Shown: one piece after another, positions 38,862 through 51,600 of the stretch
How positions within the stretch are numbered: position 1 is the first letter of the stretch
Layout: every line of letters begins with the position of its first letter
Source: Diprion similis
Taxonomy: Eukaryota > Arthropoda > Insecta > Hymenoptera > Diprionidae
Assembly: GCF_021155765.1 (NCBI RefSeq)
Contig: NC_060105.1
Location: 7,853,001-7,917,000 of the forward strand
DNA: 64,000 nucleotides
Direction of reading: 5' to 3'
Made by a program: the position numbers and the translations under genes
The notes under the pieces: generated by a model
The model's database searches: none
The model's input: the letters and a program-made list of their open reading frames with translations, nothing else
What the model was told of the DNA's origin: nothing

Positions 38862-39162
38862 CGCACATACACGTATATACATCAATATATACGTATATAC
38901 GAATACGCCTAGGTATACATATAGATACGACGCAAAGCACTGTCTGTATATGTATATACACGTATGTATATACATGCATATAGTCGGTCGGTTAGTTTTG
39001 TTAGTCGGGAAAGAAGCACCGTGTATTATCCATTCGCTAGTTAGGATAAGTCAGCTGGTAGTAGTCCCCACCCGTAGAGTCCTCAGCGATTTGCATTTGC
39101 TTCACTCGCTTTATAAGCTCGCTAGAACACAAAACACTCCCACTGAATGATCCGCTCACTCG

Positions 39163-39203
<41 letters not shown>

Positions 39204-39682
39204 ATCCAGATAATCAACTAACTAATTTATCATTGAATAATTAATTATTATAGTATAATTATTACTGTACGTTATGTAATTACATTATACCTATGTATAT
39301 GCATATGCAGTCAATTTGTAAATTATACATCAAACTTTAAAAATTCCGGCGACTGTATGTATTATATCTATTAATATGCATACAAATTATTTGTAAAAAA
39401 ATATAATGCAACTGTTGTATCTCATCGTGTCTAAACACTCGTTAATTTATACATAATACTTCTTTGTTTTATTTTTGTTTTTTTGTTTTTTTCTTTTTAA
39501 CCCGCCAATATATACCTATATAAACTTTGCTTGTATACATAAACGTTCAACAGCACAATGGCTTGACATGTGATAATACGTGAAGATGAATTTTCCCGCC
39601 GATCGCAATTTTCATATCCTTCCAGAGCTAACTGTATTATACATATATATCAACTTCTTGTGTGTAGGCAGAAATATATAAT

Positions 39683-39713
<31 letters not shown>

Positions 39714-42700
39714 TTTTGTATACATACATATTATTGTTAAAAATTTATATTACTCTGGAAAGATGTGTAAAATTAATATCGGCTCTATGCGTGTAACGAT
39801 TGACGATCCGACAAAAACAATCAATGCACGATATTCAGCTGATGATGAATAATTTTATATATATATATAGACGAAGAAACAAGAAACGAAAAAAAAAAAA
39901 TAATCCATGACAATAATTCACAGATAAGAATTAAATTTGTAAAAGCTATGTGGGTGTAAGTAAATGTTGTTCCTTTCGTATCAATCTTGTACAAAGAAAA
40001 AAGAGAGAAGTTATATTATGATTATTATTATTTTTTTTTTTTATGGCAAATAAGTTTGATGCACAAAAATTGAACAAATCACGGGTACCAACAAAATTTT
40101 CAACATCCATACACGATGTATATTACAACTTATATATACTTGATCATAATTTATAATATAATCGTATCCGCACGATTTATAAATTAATATAATTTATAAA
40201 TTGTTATGAAAATTTTAAACGTAGAAAAATTATTGTTATTATTAATGTTATTATTGTATTTGTTTTATTTCTCAAACACTGTATGTTTAATTTATACACG
40301 CGGTCGAAAATCACCCGCTTGTATTACATTATTATACACTCGAAAAGAAAGAAAAATTAATTAAACGGAAAAAAAAAAAAAAAAAAAAAAAGAACCGTGA
40401 AGAAATGATGAGAATAACAGACTTTCGACAAAATGACGGAAGTTTAACGAACGTAGATCCGCACACGAGGAGCGCCGAGAGCGAACTGTAGTCTCTAGGC
40501 TCTGCAAAGCTAGTTTTTCCTACCGATACAGCTTAATGCGCGGTTAGGACTCGGTCACTAATTTTGGACGCATTCTCTGGCGCTGTCGGTCCGTTTACTC
40601 AACGTATCTCAGCGATTCGTTACAAACCGAACCAATTCGAACTAAATTTTCAATTATCTTCCTCCTTTAAAAAGAACTTTTCCTTTTTCCGAACAAGAAA
40701 ATTGATACACGAAAGACAGAATTGATCGCGAGGCGAACGAGGACGGTTAGGTATGAAAATTGGAAAACGCCTCTATATTTTGTCAGGAAATACAACCGAC
40801 GAAGCGGGTAGAAAAAACCGAAACAATGGCGACGCACAAAACGATTTGGCGATGCGAAAGCAGCTTTGCAAATATTTATTTCTCGTCCTTTATTTAATGA
40901 TTCGAAATTGTCAAAGAAAATTTGGATATTATTTTTCAGTACGCGTAATACGGACTTGAAGATTTTACTACCTACAAGTTATTCCAATTTTTATTCCATC
41001 ATTTCGAATTCGCTACATGATTATCTCAACGGCGTATAAATATAATAAAATATATATTATTGGGTTCACGTTCTATTTTTACGAAAGTTAAACGATCATT
41101 TTAACGGTTGATCCTTATAAATCGCAGAATCGATTTGCTCCTTCTTCCTTTCACCGTAGTGTATTGATTGAATAAAAAATAATTGAGCGACTGTTTTGTT
41201 TAAATTTAAATATTGTTATCATCATTTTTCTCGACAGTTCTACTTTCTCAATCTTAGCCGAGTAGGTAGATTTTCTTACCGATTTACTGTCATCTGTCAA
41301 CAGCCATGATATGAATGGTAAAGTTGATCAAATTTCCTTCCACATATTCGTGCAATATTGTATAAGTTAGACGGAAAAAGGTACCTTAACGATGTAAGGA
41401 ATAATGCCCAACTTACAGAGATGAAACGAAGCGAGTATTTTCATCTTATTTTCAAGAAGAAGAAGCTATCGTAATTATGTGTGAAATCAATGTAGGTGAA
41501 CAATTTTAGTGAAAATCTTATACCTCCTCATATATACATATTTGATCAAATTTGAGGGTAAATATGGAAATGTACGGATATGAAATATACAGGACGAAGC
41601 ATTGTAGTAAACTTGGGCTTAGCGACAGAAATAGTTGGTCGATTTATCGAGCGACTCGACCTGCAGGAACTATATATATATATATAATAATATGTATAAT
41701 GTATACACTCCCTTACACTGCATGCGACAAAATATTTTATACATATTATTCCTAAAATATTTCATGGTCTACTTCTCCGGCTTCAGTTCGTAAAACACTT
41801 TCGAATAAATCGCTTCGATACGGAGGGGAGAGAAAAATCACAACGAAAGAAGTGTAATAAAAGTAAATAAAAAAAAAAATGACATCATTTATCAAGATAG
41901 ATTTTCCTTCGTGCGAGAAAATTGCATTAAATGAAAGGAGGGGGAGGATTAATATTTACTTGAATGAATAGAAAACTAAAAAAATAAGAACAAATAATTC
42001 AAAATAGTCGAATACGTTCTCGAACCGGCGAATATTCAAGAATTTTCATTTCTTTATTTATTTTTTTAATTTAGCGACAGATTTAAACGGTCTGAATCAA
42101 ACGTTTAGTTTCTTTCAGGCATAATTCTTTCAGAATGAAGACCACAAGTGTGCTGCAGTATTATCTACATGGCTGTCTATCTATAAAATATCTGTAAAAC
42201 CATGTCGCAGGATGAGAGTTTTATTTTTCATGAGAATCGCGTTGCTTCCGGCGTTGAGTTCAAAATATCGACGGGAAACATGATCCGTGACGTCACTCCC
42301 CTAATATCCTGTTGCAATTACCGAATTAAAATGGACCCCGTTTGAATTCTGATACACAGCTGGGAATTTACGAGGCTTCATGATGATCGTTACGCCAATT
42401 TAGATCGTACCACTAGACAGAAACACGACGATAATTGATAATACGATAATTATCAACACTTTCTATATGCCCATGCCGTTATAAAATAATAACAGCAGTG
42501 CAACTATATTAATAATTGTATGAACTTGAACTGCAATTGAGCGATAATTCATTACACGCGTGTTTGTCGTTATATCTTTATACAAAAATTACTCGTCGTT
42601 GAAGTGGTGGGAACAACTTAGTGAGTTGGGTTAAGGGTGAGTCACAGTGTGATTCAAATGCAAAGGTTCCGAGCACATCGTGTGTGCAAAGTACGTCGAT

Positions 42701-45700
42701 CCATACTTTTACGTCCATGCATGCGACAATCCCTTGTATAGTTCATTTGACGCATAAAATAAATACACGCCTACAGGTAACAGATGCTTGCTGGTTGTAA
42801 AGATGACTCATCGTCGACCCTCTTAAAACGTGTGAACATTCTCTACCATTTCACTTTTTCCTTTTGCTCCTTTCGCATTTTGCACAATACCGCAGTAAAC
42901 GCGGTGCGATATCCGAATCTCGACCTTACCGACTGATCTCAAGATTCCAAAACTTTTCATAGGCGATTCGCCTGCATATATGCAATTTAGGGTACACCCT
43001 GATAAAAAATACGCCTGCATTTATGCAATTTGGGATACATTTCAACGACCATGCTCCTGTATTTTGGCAACACCGATCGGTGAAATGTATCCAGGGTTGC
43101 CTAAACGCAGGCGGATTTCGTTAAGAACGTATTACCCCTGCGTTAAATTGCCCGTCAGACATATTAATTTTTCATGCAATATTGCGGTAAGCGTTGATTG
43201 AATATCAACTGTCAACAACGTGTTCTAGATCCGTTTTTGTCATTTTACACTGGCGAAATTCATCAATCGATGATGAATATAACGATCGTTGCACGCGTAC
43301 CTATGTTATATTTATGTATATATCTATGTACAAACGATTATTATAAGCGTGGCATGAGTATTTCGTATAACACATGAGTAGATAAAGCTTCTACGAGGAT
43401 GCATTATCTTTCGAATGACAATAAACATGGCGTAGTGGACCATTCATGTAGATGAATCAAAAACTTCCCACCACCATTATCACCAAACACATATTACATG
43501 ATATTATATGACTAACTCGCCGTAACAGAGGCGCATGCATGCGAAATTCGAAGCAAAATTTATCACAAAGATCAACCATGACTCAGATTAAATGTGCACA
43601 AATATAATGTTTTACAGAGCGGCCATGAAAAGTCGAATTCACAATCCAACATATGTTCCAGATTTTCTTCAAGCAAAACCCCATTTTAATCCTTGTATTA
43701 TTTTCTTTCACAAAGTCTTACTTTGATATGTGAAAAATCTTTGATATTTCAATACTCCATAACTTTTCTATTCATTCAAGAATAGACTCAACATTTGACT
43801 CAACAATTTTTCACGGTACATCATGGGATATCTTACCATTTCCAGGTATTTCAAAATTCCGACTTTTACGACACCTCCGTGTAACACTTTTGATTTTCGT
43901 TCGTTAACAGTTAACAGAACACCGAGGAAAAAATTTCTTCACTATTTGAAAATAATTTCGTAAACAATTTTTATAGATTAACAAAAGCCAAAATCGACAA
44001 TTCCTTTCTTTCAGTTAAATTTCAATCAGTAAACTATGAATCATGTTCCGACTGTCAACGAAAACGCAGTTAAACGTGGTATAAAGTAAATAAAAAACAT
44101 ATACGTATACACACCCGGATTCCGTAGTGGTGTGGTGATTGTTGTTGTTGTTGGCGTTAAGATTGTTGTTATTAGAATTGGAATGTGTTTGTTGTATCGA
44201 ATGATGAGCCCCCAGTAAGCAGCTCCATTCTCGCATAACTTCCTCCCCTTGAGCCTCGAGTTCAGACAGTATAGTGGCGTCGTCCATCTCGTGCAACGCT
44301 GTATTCGAATCTAGCCTGTAACCATATAAATAAATAAACAAATAAATAAATAAATAAATAATAAATAATAAGATGAGAAAACTGATCGTCCTCTTTCGCT
44401 CTTCGTTTCTTCCCCCTCCTTCCTTCGACCTTCATAACACGTTTACACGTGTATTTGACATGAATAAAATTTTATTTACCGATGAGTAGGTTCTTCGTAT
44501 GAACTAGCGTCGCTGCGTTCGTAATCGAGCATCAAATCGTCGGAGGCGATAGATTCGCACGGTGACAAAGTGTCCACGCTTCCAGCACGACTGATTCTCC
44601 GACCATGCATCGGACTGCTTTCGACGCTTTTTCCGTGGACTCGGGTGGCTGCAAAAAGTGGAATAAAAATCAGTCCAATCGACAGTATAATAAAACTTCT
44701 GAAAGATCAATATTCAATCGCGTGACGAAGACGATGAAAAGCTTCATAACGAACTCACCGGTCTTAGGATGAGACTCGACAAGAGTGTAGCTGTTCTCGT
44801 TGACCTGATTGTTGACGATACCGGTCTGCTGCAATTCGTGACCAACCCTGACGGTCTCGTCGAAAGTGAGTCCAGGCTGATCGGCGATTTCATCGTCGAA
44901 GAACTCGCGTCCTTCGGATAGACTGAGTGAGTTAGAAGCGTTGGTCGGAGTCCCAGGACTGTCATCATCAATGGTGTTACCGGATTTCTCCATGACATTT
45001 TCCTTCCTCGACACCTTACCGTCGGACTGAGTAATACTGGCTGTCGGACTATCGAATAGACTGTCAACCGGAGACGTCTCGTCGTCGATCATGGTCGTCG
45101 CGGTTGCAGCGGCGGCGGCAAAAGCCGGATCTTCAATGGTGAGCAAAACTGATCTCAAATTGGTCTTTGGCACTTGATTTTGCGCTATCTTACCCTGACT
45201 CGATGCCGCGATAATCATCGCCTTTTTCATCTCCGCGTTATTATAGTTTGCCCTGCACTCGTCGCTCGAACTAAACGAGTACTCATCGGCCATCGCCTCG
45301 CCGTGTCCATACTCAGGATCGTCGCTGCTCGGTGGACTGAAGTCGGACTTAACAGACGGCACCTTTTCGTACCGTGACCTGTCCTTGTAGCCCTTTTCCT
45401 CACCGAGTCCCTCGTCGTAACCCTCCGAGGAAGTGATTGACACGGAATCGTTGTACCTGTTATCCTTATTAATTACCCTCTGATACTGTGATGTCCTCTC
45501 GCGGACAAGACCTGTGTTCAAATTAACATTAGCGAAGGACTTCGGCAGAGTTATAACCGATATCTCGGTAACTGTACTGTCGTCATGAACATCCCGAACG
45601 TCGAAACTCTTCCCGTTAACGACCATCCTGAGATTCCTCGGTCTGACTTGCTGCCCTCCACTTCCTGCACCACCTCCTCGCCGTCCAATCGTCGGACTTC

Positions 45701-48255
45701 CGCCACAATTGTCCAGATAATCAACAGTCCTTGCCTGTCCTCCGCTCTCGTCACCGAGACATCCGAACTGACTTCCGATACCAGAATCTTCGGTACCAGA
45801 TCCCTCCTTGGAACTCGACGTGCATTTAGACACAGTTGATATCTTCCGGCTCTGATTGGCAGCCGTCTTTGCGGTCTTCGAGTTCGATTCATTGTTGTTC
45901 ATCCTAACGGCAAACTGCGGCTGAGGTAAATGACTCGTGTGTAGAGTGTACTTACTGATCGGTTCCTGGCCATAAGACGACCTCTGAGTTTCGTTGCTGC
46001 CGCCACCGCCGCCACCGCCGCCACCGACGACGGTGGTGTTGTTGTTGTGGTGGTTGTAGGGCGAGCCTACCGGCGATGGTCTCAGCTTCGACACGATCGG
46101 GGTGTTGTTCGCAGTTGTGTAGACTCTACGGTTGGTCTGTAACTTTCCGTGGAAGTTGTAATCAGCTCCGGACGTCTTCTCGTGGTTGTTGTACTGACTC
46201 CCGTTGTGGCTGGCACACACATCCCCGACTTTGTCGGTGTATCGTAGCGGCTGCGGTTGCCTGAACCCGAACCTGTTGGTCCTCACGGAAGTCCCGGTGG
46301 CTTCTTTCTTCGGGGGTGCAAGCCTCGGCGTTGATCTTCCCGAGGAGGCGTTATGGCCCCGGTAATTGCTCTCCTCGTCGTTCCGACGGACCGAACGATC
46401 GCTCTCGTGTCCTGCTGACTTCGAACGCCGGCCATGAGACGACAGCGATCCCCCGACTTCCGACGAGAAAGAACCCGTCACTGGCATCGGTATACCGGAT
46501 GTTGGACGTCGGCGAAATCCAAACGACATGGCGGTCCCCCTTGTGTATGGCGAGCCCCGCTTCGCCGCACTTCTGTTGTCTCCCTGGATTTTTTATGAGA
46601 GAAAATTACAATATTAATAACACATGATTAATTATGGTTAATGTACGTTATAACTAAAAGATCGATTTTTAAACATTGAAAATTTTTTTTATTTGCGTTA
46701 ATGATCGATTTCAAATGACCTGTATTACGTATACACACATATATGTATATATGTGTTGACAAGTGATTGTACACACCGACATGTGAAATATTTCTGCTGT
46801 ATAATATAATCGCTGCACTTTCGACCTTTTCGGATTTTATCTCTCAAGCTCAGCTCAACAAGATTCGTATTTATTCCGTTTTGTCTCGAACAGCAGAGAC
46901 AATAAATGACGCGAATGTGCGCAGATATATATGCATATATGTATAAACGCAAATGTGAATGGATATAAAATGGTGTTGATTGTTCGACGTTCAAACGTTT
47001 TAAGATGAGAAGCCTCGCGCATGTAATAATCAGTAGGTATAATAATTATAAGGTCACCCGTGTTTCGGCGCATTTACGCACACCTGTATATAATTTATTA
47101 TACCCTCGCGTTATCTTGCATGAAAAATAATACCTTGGATAAGCATTGATCGATATCAATTGACAGGAAATCCCGATTCCCTCATGAAAGAATAAATTGC
47201 TGATCGATCGGCAATTCATAATCGCAGAGATATGCTCCATATCGTGACAAATAAATACGACTAACTTTTTTCAGTTAATTATCATCGTTGCTACACAAAG
47301 AAATTCTCCGATCCACGCGCTGATATATATTTATATATATGATACCTACTAGCATTCGAATTATATTTCTGTATCTTTTTTTTCAAATTTTTCCAAAAAT
47401 GAGAATTTAGAACGAATAATTATTAACAAACATGCGTGAATTTAATCTCACCACTCGTGTTGTGAGTTACTTTTTCTGTATAAAGTCATACATTGTTCAA
47501 GGAATTGTCACGCCTAGATTTATATCGGAACAATAAGAGTTCAGCAACTAGGCTTTGCGGTTGCGAATGTGACGCATTTGTATGCGTATATCATATACAA
47601 AGAAGAATGGCACTTCGTTCGTTATCGTCGAAATCACCATCGCGAATTGAGTATTTTGTTCTTCTTTTTCTCTTTTTCTTTTAACCCATCTTACGACAAG
47701 CTCCTTCGACTTTGTACCGTGCGATTAAACGGATCGTGTCATGAGACAAGGTGTCTGTTTTTGCATATATAAGTATATATATAATAATATAATATATATA
47801 TACACTTATGTATGTATGGATATACACACAAAGCAGTTGAAAAATCGAATAATGATATTGCGCGAAACCTTGCCGATGTGTACATATATTTATAATGTGA
47901 AATGAACTTGTTAGTTTGTTTGTTGGTTTGTTTTTTCTTTGATTTTTTTTCCCCCTATATTATTCGTTTTTTTTTGCGAAAGATACTCGCACAAACAGAG
48001 TCTAACGAAACATGTAATACAGACGGCTAATAGCGAGTCTGCAATTATTCGGATAAGATGCGTGACTCCCGAAACGATTTGTGAGCAGAAACTACCACGA
48101 CCTTGTCAACTGACATGAAAGAGAGAGACAAAAGATTGAAACTTAATCACGAAACATAACGAAACAAGGACGGTATATAATATAGAGATAGATAGATAGA
48201 TTTAATCTCTCTGCGGCGAGGAAAGATAATAATCAACTAAAATCCGACATCTCAA

Positions 48256-48288
<33 letters not shown>

Positions 48289-48556
48289 GTACATCGAAAC
48301 ACAATGCGTATCGAATGTCCATTTCAAGTGTAAAGAAAGAATATTGAAAAAAAGTGAAAGAAAAGATAAAGAAAAACGAAACATGGGCGAAAAAATTCAC
48401 GATCCACGGTACAACGATTGTGATAAAATTTGTATATATAACTCATAAGAGAAACATCAAATTTCGATTCCTTTAAGCGAATAAACACTTTTCTCGTCTC
48501 TCCGTATCCTTTGTATATACTCAAGTTTCCTCCTGGACCACGGTACAACGTAAGTG

Positions 48557-48617
<61 letters not shown>

Positions 48618-51600
48618 TGAAGCTGAGGAGCTTGTGAAGAAATAAGAGCGTGAGAATGTATTTTTGGAAGCTGCGGTATAGTTGGGCAAAAAAAAAAAAG
48701 GGGGGGGGGGAAAGAAAAAATACAGAGCAGTGCAGTGCAGTGCAGTGAGTGAGTCTCATCGAGCAGATATACGATGAGCTTAGACAACGTGACACACGCG
48801 ACACTAACGCACAGTGCACATGACGACCCACGCAACTCTCGCGCGAAAATCCAAAGATTATTCGCCAATTTTCCATATCGATTATTAACTTTCGATCCCC
48901 AAATCAGCCGGTCTGAGATAGCGGCTTACCGATGACTCGCCGCGTGTTTCCTCCTTTTCGCACTCATCATCCTCCGTCCCGTAAGAATACCGTCTACGAT
49001 AATCCATGATCCTCTTATGTTGTCTTGGGTAGGTACTCGAGGTTGGATATGACCAGCCGCAATGTTGTCTTCTCGTCGGAGTTGTTGGTTTCAACCTGAA
49101 CCAGAGAAGAGAAGAAGAACTTCCAGGTGTATCGATTGATCGGCCGCAGTGTTCAGCCCGCAACCTCAGATATTCCGCAAAAGCTTCTCTGCGAATGGAT
49201 ATCACAAATCGGCGTCTAGTCCTACTTCCGTCAGGCAGGTTGTATCGCAGGTCCTCAACGCTCTGTACCGATCTTTCCTGAATTCCGTCTCGCTCGCACT
49301 GTTACTTACTCCGATTTCAACCGGCACAAACACTGTCCTCCATTTAAACTGTGTTCAGAACTCGTTCGCAGATTGATGATAAATAAATATACGCTAGACG
49401 AACATATGCACGACTATTGATATCCTTGCTGCAGGTCTTTCCTTCCTCTCCTTTCTCTCGACATACGATGATGATAACAACTCTCAACCTCTCACTCTAT
49501 CATCGTTTCCCTCTTTCGATTTGCACCCCTCCCCCCCCCCCCTTTCGCCCCCCGTTTTCTTTCACCCCGAGATCGATCGTTGCAGTTTGTGTCCCAAGAA
49601 CTGTGGTTATACTGACGAGGTGTGTAGAATGATTCGAATTTTCGCGACGTTCTCGAGATCGTCGAGCACTCGTTATTTCCGTATCTTCACATCGCTGCGG
49701 ATTAACATCACCGCTTTCTTCTTCACCTCATCGTCGTTGGGTTTCGATGAGTATTGTAATCCAAAGTAGGAAAGCTTTTTTAAATTTCTTTTTTCCTCCT
49801 CCTCCTCTTGATCTTCTTCTTCTTCTTCTTCTTCTTGGTCTTTTCAGTTTTTCGCGGCAGTAGCAGCAGCAGCAGCAGCTCGCCTACGAGACTCTCGTTC
49901 CCGGCTCTGGCGAGTGCTGCGTTAAACTTTCGAGGGACACGACGACGGCGAGGGCGTCCGCAAAAGAGAGATTGATCCGACTAACTGCGCCGGCGTCGCG
50001 ACGCTCCTCTCTTCGCCGTTTACGACTGTGGGTACCTATAGGCCAGAACGACACGCTGGGTATAGAGCTCGTTTCTAGCTGGGTGGCTAACGGGGAACGA
50101 GGGAATGATATAATAAGCTGAGAGTAGGGATAGGTAGTCACGTGTATCGTGTCGCCGGTGGGTATAGATACAATTTTAAACATTTACAAGTTTACAATAC
50201 ACCTATACCAACGTCTGACGTACGTGTGTGTGTGGTTCACTGGTTCGCGCGTCATTGCACGGACAATTAAACCTATAGTTTACCGCGAACAATGTTTCGC
50301 GAAGGAAATATAAAAATCACAGCAAAGTTCCTTGTGTCTCTTTCTCATTGACCTACGACAATCTGTAGTATTATACCACTCGTATAAGAGACACAATGCT
50401 GCAGAGTGCACAAGTCATGTTGCGGAAAAAATTCATCGAGAGGTGTCAAATGCTTATGGGGGATGGAATGAAACGATTTATCATTGAATTTTTCAACAGA
50501 TTTTCTAATTGTTCGAATTAATCATTCAGCTGTTTACTGCACGAGTTCTTGACATGAGATTCTCAAATATCTATATTTGGATAAAATTATAAAGGTGGCA
50601 TGACAAAGGTATAGCTTTAAGTCGTTGATTTAAGCAACTGCTTCAAGTACCAATTCGAAAAATTGATTCATGGATGTTTTTTCCAATCCACATGGAATGT
50701 TGTGAAATGTTAGAAAATATTTCTAATTTTCTGTAGATCAATACCCAAACTTTAAAATGATTCCATGTCACTAGCAGGAGTGAAAAAAGTTTTCGAAATA
50801 CGATTCGATAGCTCAGTCGGTGCTCGAAATCCCCTTAAACTGCAACCCGCATTGCGCTAGTGTAACGGTGGATAGAGCTTCGCTTGCATAACGAAAACGA
50901 TTGCACAATGCATATCAGATGTAAGAAAACGATTTTTCTGCCTAACTAAATCAACGATTTTACCAAATATAAGGGAGACGCGGAGTGCAGTCGGTAAGTT
51001 ATCATCAGAGAATTCTCAAGCAGTCATATATTAATTTATACCTATAAAATTTCGTTTCTGTGTGGGAATACGTTTAACTATGTGTAGATACGGGATCTGA
51101 AAGAGGGAGCAGCCCACTCGTCGATACAGTTCATACCGTAGGCTTCGAGGTATTGATCCCCGTTCGACCTTGAATGGATGGCAAGGAGAGCTTGTTGCAC
51201 CCCCACGTGATGTGAAAACTGCGTAGTTTGAAGTCGCAGATTTCAGCAAAAAAATAAAATTTTGTACAACTTATTTATTTATTAATTTCTTTTTTGCCGC
51301 AGTATTATATTGATACATTTTTTTCTCAACTTTGTACTTACAATTAATTTTAGTAGACAATGAATAGAAAATTCGAAACGCGATGAAAGTTTTGGGAGAA
51401 AATTACGTCAGTCATCGTGATTGTTGCTAGCAGTTTTTTCATATATTATCATCATTATTGCCGTTCGATAAAATTTCGAGATGCTTAAATATTATCTAAG
51501 GTATGATAAAATATGATCAACTGATCTTGACAAACGTCGCGATGACGAAACTGCAGCAGCTGCAGTCTCAAGTGTCTAAAAATTATCGCAAAACGCTTTG

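Larger units (their letters stand above)
31901..44114. other. Right part of the 17.9-kb CCSER intron, low-complexity AT sequence with GC islands
   Basis: Dominated by homopolymers and di/trinucleotide repeats. From 31.9 to about 35.7 kb the long runs on the plus strand are mainly A; from 36.1 to about 39.5 kb they are mainly T. GC-richer islands at 33.18-33.32, 36.23-36.34 and 39.04-39.14 kb look like short terminal exons (separate entries). Another at 40.44-40.63 kb and a CRE at 42288-42295 look regulatory. Confidence 0.5.
46584..48929. other. CCSER intron between alternative exon 1 and the large exon
   Basis: About 2.3 kb, AT-rich, with (TC)n at 48256-48289, (TA)n at 48561-48616 and an A12/G11 block at 48688-48710. 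No coding frame supported. Confidence 0.6.

Noticed and set aside
36379..39150. Plus-strand frames rich in Phe/Ser/Tyr (36379-36588, 38624-38983, 38689-39150)
   Set aside because: They translate poly-T, TTC and TA/TG microsatellites, not proteins.
40753..40959. Plus-strand frame MKIGKRLYILSG...
   Set aside because: A modest frame next to a CpG-richer patch; no homology recognised and no splice context, so not listed as a gene.
45174..46264. Several plus-strand frames opposite the large CCSER exon
   Set aside because: Antisense shadows of a long, GC-richer coding exon; composition explains them.
48324..48876. Overlapping minus frames with long Tyr-Ile runs
   Set aside because: Product of the (TA)n tract at 48561-48616.
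50801..50884. tRNA gene suggested by the A-box match
   Set aside because: No acceptor stem, no proper anticodon arm and no B-box at the right distance.
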